DNA from: DAOTYH01 sp034435015
Lineage (GTDB): Bacteria > Chloroflexota > Anaerolineae > Aggregatilineales > UBA3940
Direction of reading: 5' to 3'
NCBI GenBank assembly: GCA_034435015.1
Contig: DAOTYH010000084.1
Coordinates: forward strand, 1 to 53,754
DNA length: 53,754 bases
Shown: positions 8,148 to 15,668 of the stretch, in pieces
Layout: each line of letters opens with the position of its first letter
Numbering within the stretch: position 1 is the first letter of the stretch
Translations under genes and position numbers: made by a program
The notes under the pieces: generated by a model
The model's input: only the letters and a program-made list of their open reading frames with translations
Databases searched by the model: none
What the model was told of the DNA's origin: nothing

Positions 8148-10121
8148 CTATATGTTTTGTCCTTCTCCCTGAGTGACGGTAGATGGTCTGCCCTGCTCTT
8201 CTTTGCCTGTGCTTTCCATGTCAGCAATGATTGCCGCTACTGCCTCAATGGCCACTCTCTGTTTGCGGTACAGGTCTGATTCGCTCATGGCCAGACGCAT
8301 GGCTACATCGCGCACCTTACGCCCCTGTATAAAGCGCATCTCCAAAATGTTGTAGAGAATCCAGTCAGCAGTGGTCATACTGCGCTGTCCCTCTGGGCGC
8401 AGGCGCTCTATGGCCTTCTGTAGAACAGATCGCATTGCCCGCTGGGGGTTGCCGCCATGCTCACTGAGAGCCTGCTGGACAACCGAGAGGCTCATCAGCG
8501 AGGATTCTGTCAGGTTAGGGCCGCCCCAGTAGTGGGCCAGTGCCTCTTTAATCTTGCGGGAGAAGTCAGGTACAGGGAATCTTTCCCCCTTGTCGGGGGA
8601 TGTCAGGGTTTCCAGGTTGCCATACTGAGCAGTTCCCCTTACTTGTTGGACCGCTACGATCTCCGGCAGAAGCCCTTCCAGCTCGGTGAACACCTTAGAT
8701 TGCAGACGGCGGTCTTCCAATACCTCAGCCGCACGGGTAGCCAGTGCCATGAGGACTCTCCACTGTTCTTGCCGCGGCGTCTCCTGCGGGGCGGCGACCC
8801 CCATCAGCCCTGTCAGACGGGGGGGAACATCTGGGGCGGATTGGAAATGCAACGGGATCAGCCAGAAGCCGTGCCAGGCGAACACATCTCCGCTCGTATT
8901 GATGTCCTCAGGGCGGGGCAGATAGCCGTTGAGGTCGCCGTTCGAAAGCTCTCCCGCTCTTGCTAGTTCCATGTCGAAACCGTCTTCCAGCCCTAGTGCA
9001 CGCTCTAGATGGGGGCCGTTCTCCGACAGTGAGGCCACAAAGGCTGTCCTGACACGCAGGTAATCGCATGCGGCGGCCAAGATCATGTCCAGCAATTGCT
9101 GGAAGTCCGTACCAGTCAGTAGGCGTTGTTCGAGTTCTTGTATCTGTCGTATCTGAGCCTGATCGCCGACGTAGATCAACCAGCGTTCGAGGTGCGGGCG
9201 GATCAGCGTGATAGCCCATTGTAGGGAGAGAATCACTGCCACGACCAGTACAGGCATTACCTCATCGCCAGGCAGCCCCAGCACAGCGCTGGCACGGGGA
9301 ACCCAGATCACCACACCCAGTGCGGCTATAGCAACCACAGGGCCTCGCAGGAAGAATTGGAGCATCTGAGCTTTAATCAGCCGATCAGGCAGATAGGCCC
9401 CAAAGAAGGCCAGCGGGTAGGCCATGAAGGTCAGCATGATCACCAGTGCAATGTCTACAATGATCAGCAGACCGTAGAAGACGGCAGGGGAAAAATAAGT
9501 GCGTCCTGAGATCAACAGGAAGGGAAAGACCGCCAGTGCAGGAGCGGCATAGGGAAGGAGCAAATAGGTCATCCGGCGGCGGGTGGCCTCGGTCAATGTG
9601 CGGCGGCGCGCCCGGATCACAAAACCCAAACTCAGCGCCACTGAGCCGATAAAGTAGGCAAAGAATACACCGAAAGCCGGGCCCGGTCGGAAGTGAGGTG
9701 CGGGCGTCCACAAGGGGTCACGGACGATCCAGTCAGTGAATACAACCAGCACGAGGAACAGCGCCGCTATCACATAGAGCAGGATGACGACCATACGCCG
9801 CCGCCCGCGCGAAGGCAGTCCTGTCATAGCCAAGATGGCGTCCGAGAGATGAACATAGGCGGCTGGCGCGAAAGAAATCCCTAGCCACTGGAAGCGCAAC
9901 CATGGCTCGGCGGCGGCGAGGCTGTCGCTGTAGCCGACACTGAGGTCACCAATATAGGTGACGAGGACAAAGAAAAGCAAAGCACTGAAAGCACGCGCGA
10001 CGCGGTTGCGGATGTCTTTAACGAGGTAATACAGGAAAAAAGAAGCAACAATGATCGCGATTGCGGCGCTGAGACTCTGGCTTATTAACGGGCCAAGCGA
10101 AATGAGCAACGATCTTAACAT
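8148..10121 (-). CDS. Membrane regulator: 7TM domain, GAF-like domain, C-terminal HTH-like region
   Basis: 657 residues. Residues 1-310 contain about eight hydrophobic helices and look like the 7TM sensor region placed N-terminal in some histidine kinases. Residues about 325-475 resemble a GAF-type sensor (LEQRLLTGTDFQQLLDMILAAACDYLRVRTAFVA). There is no HisKA or ATPase domain after it. The last ~130 residues are helical: a TADWILYNILEMRF segment, then KVRDVAMRLAMSESDLYRKQ, which has the shape of a helix-turn-helix. It may therefore be a membrane-bound one-component regulator. The gene starts 13 bases after the GNAT stop, so the two are probably co-transcribed. Signal and targets are unknown. 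Confidence 0.62.
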   Translation of the reverse strand: MLRSLLISLGPLISQSLSAAIAIIVASFFLYYLVKDIRNRVARAFSALLFFVLVTYIGDLSVGYSDSLAAAEPWLRFQWLGISFAPAAYVHLSDAILAMTGLPSRGRRRMVVILLYVIAALFLVLVVFTDWIVRDPLWTPAPHFRPGPAFGVFFAYFIGSVALSLGFVIRARRRTLTEATRRRMTYLLLPYAAPALAVFPFLLISGRTYFSPAVFYGLLIIVDIALVIMLTFMAYPLAFFGAYLPDRLIKAQMLQFFLRGPVVAIAALGVVIWVPRASAVLGLPGDEVMPVLVVAVILSLQWAITLIRPHLERWLIYVGDQAQIRQIQELEQRLLTGTDFQQLLDMILAAACDYLRVRTAFVASLSENGPHLERALGLEDGFDMELARAGELSNGDLNGYLPRPEDINTSGDVFAWHGFWLIPLHFQSAPDVPPRLTGLMGVAAPQETPRQEQWRVLMALATRAAEVLEDRRLQSKVFTELEGLLPEIVAVQQVRGTAQYGNLETLTSPDKGERFPVPDFSRKIKEALAHYWGGPNLTESSLMSLSVVQQALSEHGGNPQRAMRSVLQKAIERLRPEGQRSMTTADWILYNILEMRFIQGRKVRDVAMRLAMSESDLYRKQRVAIEAVAAIIADMESTGKEEQGRPSTVTQGEGQNI

Positions 10122-10134
10122 ACCAAGACTGATT

Positions 10135-10689
10135 CTAACGCAGGGTCTGTCCGAAGAAGATAGCTATATCCTGATTGGGATAGTATAGGTCATTGTAACC
10201 GCAAAACACCAATCCGCGCTTCTGCAAGAAGCGGATAGCAGGGTAGTTTTTGGTTTGCGTCTCGACGATCAGACGGCGCAGATGGCGCTCAATAGCCCAT
10301 TGTCTGGCCGCCCGTAACAGTGCCGTGCCGATCCCCTGTAGCCGGTAAGGCCGGTCAACGGTCAGGTCAGCCACCCATGCAGTTTCCTGAGAGGTTTCCT
10401 CCCGTACGTTGACATAGCCGAGGACCTGCTCCTCCCTTACCGCCACCAGAAAACAAGCGTGAAGTTGCCAGGATTGAATGAGAGCTTCACCATTGCGCGG
10501 ATAGAGTACCTTCATTGAGCGGGGCAGGCGGGCCGGACGAAATGCGACCTGGAGAGCACCTTCGCTTTCATCCAATGAGACTTGCCATACGAATTCGGTG
10601 CTACACGAGTGATCGAGGGTCAAGCAAGCCTCATAATCACTGGGCATAGCCGAACGAATGGTCAGAGACGGCGATGGAAGCGTGCTCAT
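10135..10689 (-). CDS. GNAT family N-acetyltransferase
   Basis: 184 residues, a single GNAT domain. The acetyl-CoA motif A is clear: VADLTVDRPYRLQGIGTALL contains the beta4 strand and the R/Q-x-x-G-x-G/A pyrophosphate loop. The C-terminal IRFLQKRGLVFCGYND matches motif B (NxxAIrFYeklGF). The substrate could be a small molecule or a protein N-terminus. I chose ATG 10689; a longer frame to 10743 runs into the insertion sequence and is not supported. No ribosome binding site is visible, but TACAAT lies just upstream of the ATG on the minus strand, so the mRNA could be nearly leaderless. It lies directly downstream of the IS and upstream of the 7TM regulator. Confidence 0.8.
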   Translation of the reverse strand: MSTLPSPSLTIRSAMPSDYEACLTLDHSCSTEFVWQVSLDESEGALQVAFRPARLPRSMKVLYPRNGEALIQSWQLHACFLVAVREEQVLGYVNVREETSQETAWVADLTVDRPYRLQGIGTALLRAARQWAIERHLRRLIVETQTKNYPAIRFLQKRGLVFCGYNDLYYPNQDIAIFFGQTLR

Positions 10690-10739
10690 GCAGGCGATTG
10701 TAACAAACGGCGGGCGATCACGAAAGATGCCGCAATGTG

Positions 10740-11595
10740 TCATATCAAATGCGACTCCGCGAAGGCCTGAGCAGGGGTGCGCATGCCCAGCGCCAAGTGA
10801 GGGCGCTGGTGGTGATAATAGGCGGGATAGTCATCGGCACGGCGTTGGGCTAGCTGGGTTACTGTTCTTGAAGGGAGTGTGCTCGGACCCCCGGCGCAAC
10901 GTGCCGTTCAAGCACTCGATAAACACCCGGTCGTTCTTGCGGTAAGGGCGGGCGATGACATGCTGTCTGGCGCACTGGTTAACGACCTCCAAGAACTGGC
11001 CCTCGAATTCGGAGCCGCCGTCGGTTTGCAGGGTCTGAATAGGCCCGAAGCGTCTGGCCAGTTCCTCAAGGGCTGCCTTGCCGTCGGCGGAAGTCAGGCC
11101 GGGGCGCATGAGGATGAAGGCCTCGCGGGTGTAAGTATCAATGGCCGTGAAGGCAAAGACCCCGCCCAGTTCGACTGTGTCCATCTGCACGACCTCGCGG
11201 GGCGCCTGACCCCGCCGGGCGGGTTGTCCTTTGGCCGTGCGCGTGTGCCTGCGCAACTGCCTGTGTTGTCTGAGCAGGCGGCAGGCTGTGCTCAGGTTCA
11301 ACTTGATGCCTTCCTCACCCAGCAGATACACGATCTTCTGCCCGTAACAGTCCCGATACGCTCGACGAATGCTCAGCACGCGCTGAACGATATAACCGTG
11401 CACCTTGCGCCGCCTGCGGCCTTTCTTCGCCGCCCGATAGTGCCTGATGTACCCCTCGATCCCCCTCTGCTTGATGCCTTTCAGCCGCCGATACACTGTC
11501 GCTCGATCCCGTCCCACCCCGCCGGCAATCGCCTCGACGGCAATCCCTTGCTTTCTCAATGCGTACGCCACTCGAATCCGTGTTATACTGTCCAT
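10740..11595 (-). pseudogene. Frameshifted DDE (rve-type) IS transposase
   Basis: An N-terminal HTH (QGIAVEAIAGGVGRDRATVYRRL) is followed by a retroviral-type integrase core. The catalytic triad is D139 (VVQMDTVE), D192 (LQTDGGSEFE) and E227 (FIECLNG), spaced as DD34E. The reading frame then diverges: after about residue 235 the main frame gives unrelated sequence and stops at 10831. The natural C-terminus (ADDYPAYYHHQRPHLALG, then MRTPAQAF) continues in another frame to a TGA at 10740-10742. One indel between roughly 10845 and 10890 explains this. It may be a true inactivating mutation, a programmed shift or an assembly error. The type is IS481/IS3-like with a single gene. ATG 11595 has GGAG 8 bases upstream. 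Confidence 0.82.
10747..10762 (+). repeat. IS terminal inverted repeat (left)
   Basis: AAATGCGACTCCGCGA. It matches the complement of the right repeat at 15 of 16 positions (C versus T at position 14). Confidence 0.8.
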
Positions 11596-11639
11596 CAGCG
11601 CTCCGTGATTCTGTTGTTGGTTTTGTCTCTACAACTTTA

Positions 11640-11655
11640 TCACGGAGTCGCATTT
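11640..11655 (-). repeat. IS terminal inverted repeat (right)
   Basis: On the minus strand this reads AAATGCGACTCCGTGA. It lies 44 bases upstream of the transposase ATG. Confidence 0.8.
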
Positions 11656-11732
11656 TTATTGAGAATACTACGCCTGCGCCGGCGGTTTATCCCTCTGAAT
11701 GTCGTTTGCTGTGTCCTGCGCGGCGCAGATAC

Positions 11733-12374
11733 CTAGCCCATCGCCTGACGTAAGCGCCCCTCCAGTTCACTTAAGATGATGGCTGTTGCACCCCATACGA
11801 TCTGCCCGTGTAACCGGTAGAAAGGGACATCCATATCAAAGTCTGGGTAGCTCCAGTGTTCAAGCGACTTGATGCTGTCATCCAGCAACAAGGGGAGGGG
11901 CATCTCAAGTATCTCGGCTACTTCCACTGGATCGGCGCGGAATTGAGGGCGGGAAGGCTGGTAGCCCACAAACGGATGAATCTCAAAATCGCTGGCGGGT
12001 ACATAGAGGGCGTCCAGCCTGCCAATGATCTCAAACTCCCCCCGGCATACACCGATCTCCTCGCAGGTCTCTCGTATGGCGACCTCAATCAGTGAGTGCT
12101 CGCCCGGCTCCTGAGCGCCTCCGGGGAGCGAAATCTGCCCCTTATGGGAGGCTACCCATTCGGTGCGGCGCGTCAGCGGGAAGGTCAGGCCCTCCTCAGT
12201 CGGGTAAAGCAGGATCAGGACGGCGGCCAGCTTAGGCCGGCCTTCTAGATGCGGGGGGCGGCGCATGTCACGCTGGCGGGGGATCATCCGTGCGCGGGCA
12301 GTTTCTGCATCGAAGTCGGTCAGTGCCAGCGCACGGCATACGTCTTGCAGGTCAGGCCGTAGGGAAGATGTCAT
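11733..12374 (-). CDS. Nudix hydrolase, CoA pyrophosphatase type
   Basis: 213 residues. A complete Nudix box is present: G-x5-E-x7-RE-x2-EE-x-G runs from GGAQEPGEHS to RETCEEIGV, providing the Mg-binding glutamates. Directly before it, LTRRTEWVASHKGQISLPGG matches the CoA-recognition signature (UPF0035) that marks hydrolases of CoA and its derivatives to 4'-phosphopantetheine and 3',5'-ADP. The length suits the NudL/YeaB group. It follows the VKOR gene by 37 bases on the same strand. The IS begins 77 bases beyond its stop. Its role may be CoA turnover or housecleaning. Confidence 0.88.
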   Translation of the reverse strand: MTSSLRPDLQDVCRALALTDFDAETARARMIPRQRDMRRPPHLEGRPKLAAVLILLYPTEEGLTFPLTRRTEWVASHKGQISLPGGAQEPGEHSLIEVAIRETCEEIGVCRGEFEIIGRLDALYVPASDFEIHPFVGYQPSRPQFRADPVEVAEILEMPLPLLLDDSIKSLEHWSYPDFDMDVPFYRLHGQIVWGATAIILSELEGRLRQAMG

Positions 12375-12411
12375 AGGGCGGCGCCCAAGTCCTCACAGCA
12401 GTGAACGGTTT

Positions 12412-13014
12412 TCAATCTTCCGAGTGCTCTGTCAGCGCCTTCAGGGCTGGCTGGAGGCTCAGTACCATTAGAATAGACATCAAGACCGCCGAGGTCAGGC
12501 ACCACATACAGACAGCCAGAATAACAAACAGCTCCACATAGGTCAGATAGATCGAGAAGATTGTGCCAAACACAGTCATGCCGAGCACAGCCAGCGGGGC
12601 ATACTTTGCCAGCCATGCTGAACGGGTCCGCCCCAGACCCCATGCCAGCAGAATAGCCGCATAGCCGATCATCCCCAGCAAACCCGTCGGCAGGAAGCCA
12701 AACAACTTGGCATAGGAACTGCTCTGGACGAGGTTGCAGTTACCAATTGGTCCGCAGACAAGGGAGGCTGACTGAACCTCGCCGTATGTCAAATAGCCGG
12801 CTACCCCCATCCCCATCACGGCCAGCACAGGGGTAGCCCACTCCAGCCACGCGGGACGCGGGCGGGGCGGATTCCCCCCTACACTGCGGATCAATGCGGC
12901 CAGAGTATAAACGAGAGCGGCTATCGCCCCGATCAACACAATCGCCGCCGCCCCAAAGCCCTCTGGCGTGGATTCAGTTGCAATGAGGGACTCGGATAGT
13001 TGACTGAGTATCAT
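12412..13014 (-). CDS. Vitamin K epoxide reductase (VKOR) family membrane protein
   Basis: 200 residues with five likely membrane helices. The redox motifs of bacterial VKOR are present: a loop cysteine pair in VCGPIGNCNLVQSSSYA, then the catalytic C-x2-C in VCMWCLTSA near the C-terminus. Bacterial VKORs reoxidise a thioredoxin-like DsbA partner and pass electrons to quinone, supporting disulfide formation outside the cytoplasm. The TGLLGMIGY helix after the first pair is also typical. There is no fused thioredoxin domain and no DsbA-like gene in the window. I start at ATG 13014 (GGAGG about 14 bases upstream); a TTG one codon earlier is equally possible. It is probably co-transcribed with the Nudix gene. 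Confidence 0.88.
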   Translation of the reverse strand: MILSQLSESLIATESTPEGFGAAAIVLIGAIAALVYTLAALIRSVGGNPPRPRPAWLEWATPVLAVMGMGVAGYLTYGEVQSASLVCGPIGNCNLVQSSSYAKLFGFLPTGLLGMIGYAAILLAWGLGRTRSAWLAKYAPLAVLGMTVFGTIFSIYLTYVELFVILAVCMWCLTSAVLMSILMVLSLQPALKALTEHSED

Positions 13015-13119
13015 CAAAAGTCACCGCCTCCGGCTGTGTCGTATTGCGCTACTTTTACCCGAAATCCTGTTCACCTGCAAACATACGGATGCTGAGCAGA
13101 GCACGGCTGTCAGTTGCTG

Positions 13120-13146
13120 AAAAAAGGGCCGCAGTTGTTGCGGCCC
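13120..13146 (-). terminator. Rho-independent terminator of lipoprotein gene
   Basis: An 8-bp GC-rich stem (GGGCCGCA at 13126-13133 with 13139-13146) and a 5-base loop are followed on the minus strand by six T residues (13125-13120). It lies about 50 bases beyond the lipoprotein stop. Confidence 0.85.
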
Positions 13147-13198
13147 CTGATCCAAGCTAGTTCAGCCAAGCATATTTACGAGAGTCGTCCATCCCCTC

Positions 13199-14410
13199 CT
13201 AAGGCGACGGCAGGGTGATGATGATAGGCGGCAGGGTAAATATAGGAGGTAGGAACAGCGTCGGGGTTGGGGAAGGCGCCAATGTGACGATGGGCGGCAG
13301 AGTCAGGGCCGGTATAAACAGGGAAGCCTGCACTGACAGGGTGCGGATGTTATTGCCTTCGTCCCCTTCAGCGACCGTCTTGCCGGAGTCCACCTCAGCC
13401 TCAACAAGATATGACCCTACGACGGTGTAAGTGTAATCAGCCTGCAAAGTGACAGAACTGCCAGCCGGCAGGGAGGCAACTGTCCCCAGATTGAGCTGTC
13501 CGCCTGCTCCCCCGCGTCCAGTCGGGAAGACTATCGTCTGGAAGGAGGTGGCTGTCTGCCCGCCGATATTGGTGACAGTTACCTTGATGGTTACCGTCGT
13601 GCCTGATCCCGCTGGGATGATAGTGATGCTGGCAGGCATATCAATCGAGCTGACCACCAGGTCGGGCGGCTGAGGAGTATTGGTCACGCCGGGCTCTGGT
13701 GTATTGGTGATGGTAGGTGTGGCAGTCGGCGGCGGTGCCCCATAGGAGCCAATGGGTACGGCACTGCAATCACCGCTCAGGGTGACATAAGCCCCTGAGA
13801 CCCATCCTGACCCGCCGGGGCCAGCCGGGTAGGCGATCTGCCACCACGTATTGGTACCGTCACGTCCGGTCACCGTTGTGGTCTGCCCCACTCCCAGAAC
13901 ACCCAGTATCGGATAGGCCGTGCCAGGGCCGGTACGGACGTTAAGGTCCGTGTTGGTGCGGGCCGTGCAGGCTGACGATGTCGGGGTGGCTGTTGTGCCT
14001 GCGCTTTCCTCTGTTACCGTCACCGTGATGATGGCCGGGTCGCTGGCTGTGCCGTCAGCGCGGTAAGCGATGACCTTAATCGTATGCTGGCCGGCTGTAG
14101 TTGGCGTCCAGCCCTGCAGCAGGGAAAAAGAAGTCTGTCCTTCGGGATTGGGGGCAGTGTCACTGCGGACAAGGGTTTCATCAACCAGTAAATCAACTCT
14201 CACCACCCCGACCGTATCGGTAGCCGTGCTCTGAATCAGCATTTCCTGCCCCAGCACAGCCGATGCGTTGTTGGGGGGAGAGGTGATTGTAACGGTTGGC
14301 TTCCCTTCGGCTGAAGCCCCTCCTCCTCCAATGCCGGGTATGTTACAGGCCAGAGCGGCGAGTAGCAGAACAGAGATTCCAACAAAAGCCCATTTATTCC
14401 CTTTCAGCAT
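13199..14410 (-). CDS. Lipoprotein with Ig-like, SH3b and CARDB-like domains
   Basis: 403 residues. The N-terminal hydrophobic segment ends in LAALAC, a lipobox, with the lipidated Cys at residue 22. In order there follow: an Ig-like domain (about 38-135, PTVTITSPPNNASAVLGQ), an SH3b domain (about 148-215, DLNVRTGPGTAYPILGVL), a Thr/Pro linker, and a CARDB-like beta domain (about 245-365, DLVVSSIDMPASITI then GDEGNNIRTLSV). The tail is Pro/Leu/Thr-rich. It is probably displayed on the cell surface and may bind cell-wall or other polymers. The ATG has AAGGAG 9 bases upstream. It is a single gene, divergent from the SorC operon, with its own terminator. Confidence 0.85.
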   Translation of the reverse strand: MLKGNKWAFVGISVLLLAALACNIPGIGGGGASAEGKPTVTITSPPNNASAVLGQEMLIQSTATDTVGVVRVDLLVDETLVRSDTAPNPEGQTSFSLLQGWTPTTAGQHTIKVIAYRADGTASDPAIITVTVTEESAGTTATPTSSACTARTNTDLNVRTGPGTAYPILGVLGVGQTTTVTGRDGTNTWWQIAYPAGPGGSGWVSGAYVTLSGDCSAVPIGSYGAPPPTATPTITNTPEPGVTNTPQPPDLVVSSIDMPASITIIPAGSGTTVTIKVTVTNIGGQTATSFQTIVFPTGRGGAGGQLNLGTVASLPAGSSVTLQADYTYTVVGSYLVEAEVDSGKTVAEGDEGNNIRTLSVQASLFIPALTLPPIVTLAPSPTPTLFLPPIFTLPPIIITLPSP

Positions 14411-14421
14411 AATCTTCTCCT

Positions 14422-14446
14422 TGTCTATACATTACTGTCTATACAT
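14422..14446. repeat. Tandem 11-bp direct repeat upstream of lipoprotein
   Basis: TGTCTATACAT occurs twice (14422-14432 and 14436-14446) with a 14-bp period, just upstream of the lipoprotein ribosome binding site. The spacing is more than one helical turn. It could be an operator or simply a small duplication. Confidence 0.45.
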
Positions 14447-14524
14447 CACTAATGAAGCGGTCCCTCTACGGCAATAGCATAGTGATCGCAGTAATTTAGG
14501 CAAGTTACAGAAAGGACGGCCTCC

Positions 14525-14553
14525 TTGTTGTTCACAAATGTGAAAGGTATAAT
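14525..14553 (+). promoter_or_regulatory. Promoter of the SorC-dehydrogenase operon with palindromic operator
   Basis: TTGTTG (14525-14530), a 17-base spacer and a perfect TATAAT (14548-14553). Inside the spacer TTCACA-AA-TGTGAA (14531-14544) is a perfect inverted repeat, an ideal site for the SorC-type regulator encoded directly downstream. A second, imperfect dyad (GCAAAAA / TTTTTTGC) follows the -10 box at about 14560-14580. The binding assignment is inferred from position. Confidence 0.65.
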
Positions 14554-14666
14554 CAAACGTGCAAAAACACTTTTTTTGCGTTATGATTGAGGCAGATGGC
14601 GCTCCGTGCGGGAGATTGTCCTCGCTTGGTCCTGATGCTATCCAGACTGGACGGTGCGAGAGCGTG

Positions 14667-15659
14667 ATGGCCAACACGAACAACATTCACCTGACGCGAG
14701 ATGATGACCGGCTGGATTTCCTGGCACGTGTTGCCAGCATGTACTATGAGGAGGGGTTGACTCAGCAGACTATCTCTGCCCGGCTGGGATATTCTCGGTC
14801 AGCCATCTCACGCTTTCTGAGTGAGGCCCGTGAGCTGGGCATTGTTGAGATCAACATCCACCATCCGCTCACGCGAAGCGCTCCACTGGAACAACAGCTA
14901 CAAGAGGAATTCAAGCTGAAAGAAGTGAGGGTGCTGGTGCGGGGAGCGCTCGCCTACTCGGCGATGCTGCACCGGCTGGGGGCGCTGGCCGCTCACATTG
15001 TGGAGCAGGTCGTCCACGAGGACTCAATACTCGGCGTCTCGTGGGGGACAGGTGTGTATGAAGTAGCTAATACGCTCCACCCGCCTCACTACCCTGGTGT
15101 GCAGGTCGTCCAGATGATCGGGGCGCTTGGCACTGCCGATCCCCTGATTGACGGGCCTGAGCTGGCCCGCTGGTTTGCACGTCTGTATGGCGGACGCTAC
15201 CAGACCCTTCCCGCCCCCCTGATTGTGGAAAGTGAGGCTGTCCGCAACGGGCTGATGAACGACCGCCGTATCCGTGAGATACTCACGCTGGCCGAACAGG
15301 CCGACATAGCTGTTGTGGGGATCGGCACAACAGACCCGGCTATGTCCAGCACTGTTCGAGCGGGTTACCTGACTGCCGAAGAAAGCAACGAGATGGCGGC
15401 CCAAGGCGCTGTAGGCGATGTCTGCGCTATTCATTTTGACATTCGCGGCAGGATACTTGACCTGCCAATTGGGCGGCGCACGGTGGGCATCGAGGCTGAG
15501 AAACTCCGCCGGATACCAACGGTTCTGGGTATTGCAGGCGGGGAGATCAAGGCCCCTGCCATCCTGGGGGCGCTGCGCTCAGGCCTGATCAATACCCTCG
15601 TGACAGATGATCTTACCGCTCGAGAAATTATCAAGTTGAACAACCAGTTTCATCTATAA
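14667..15659 (+). CDS. SorC/DeoR-type sugar-binding transcriptional regulator
   Basis: 330 residues, normal for the SorC family. An N-terminal HTH (MYYEEGLTQQTISARLGYSR, about residues 25-50) recognises DNA. The rest is the sugar-phosphate-binding Rossmann-like domain, shown by ILGVSWGTGVYEVA, VVQMIGALG, ADIAVVGIGT, and IAGGEIKAPAILGALRSGLI near the end. Members respond to phosphorylated sugars or polyols. I start at ATG 14667 because upstream codons do not resemble the family; the ribosome binding site is weak. The stop lies 9 bases before E1alpha, whose Shine-Dalgarno overlaps it, so this is the first gene of the dehydrogenase operon and probably its autoregulator. Confidence 0.88.
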   Translation: MANTNNIHLTRDDDRLDFLARVASMYYEEGLTQQTISARLGYSRSAISRFLSEARELGIVEINIHHPLTRSAPLEQQLQEEFKLKEVRVLVRGALAYSAMLHRLGALAAHIVEQVVHEDSILGVSWGTGVYEVANTLHPPHYPGVQVVQMIGALGTADPLIDGPELARWFARLYGGRYQTLPAPLIVESEAVRNGLMNDRRIREILTLAEQADIAVVGIGTTDPAMSSTVRAGYLTAEESNEMAAQGAVGDVCAIHFDIRGRILDLPIGRRTVGIEAEKLRRIPTVLGIAGGEIKAPAILGALRSGLINTLVTDDLTAREIIKLNNQFHL

Positions 15660-15668
15660 GGAGAGGTC

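Larger units (their letters stand above)
10747..11655. mobile_element. Insertion sequence, ~0.9 kb, with terminal inverted repeats
   Basis: The element is delimited by near-perfect 16-bp inverted repeats at 10747-10762 and 11640-11655 (15 of 16 match). It contains only the DDE transposase, on the minus strand. It sits between the Nudix gene and the GNAT gene, both on the same strand, so it may have split or spaced a transcript. I could not find a target-site duplication: the flanks (ending ATATC, and starting TTATTG) do not match. The inner transposase tail reads through the left repeat and ends in flanking DNA. Confidence 0.8.

Noticed and set aside
10737..11670. Target-site duplication around the IS
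   Set aside because: Flanking bases do not repeat for any reasonable choice of ends.
10879..11736. 285-codon open frame on + opposite the transposase
   Set aside because: It is the antisense shadow of a well-supported DDE transposase and has no family features.
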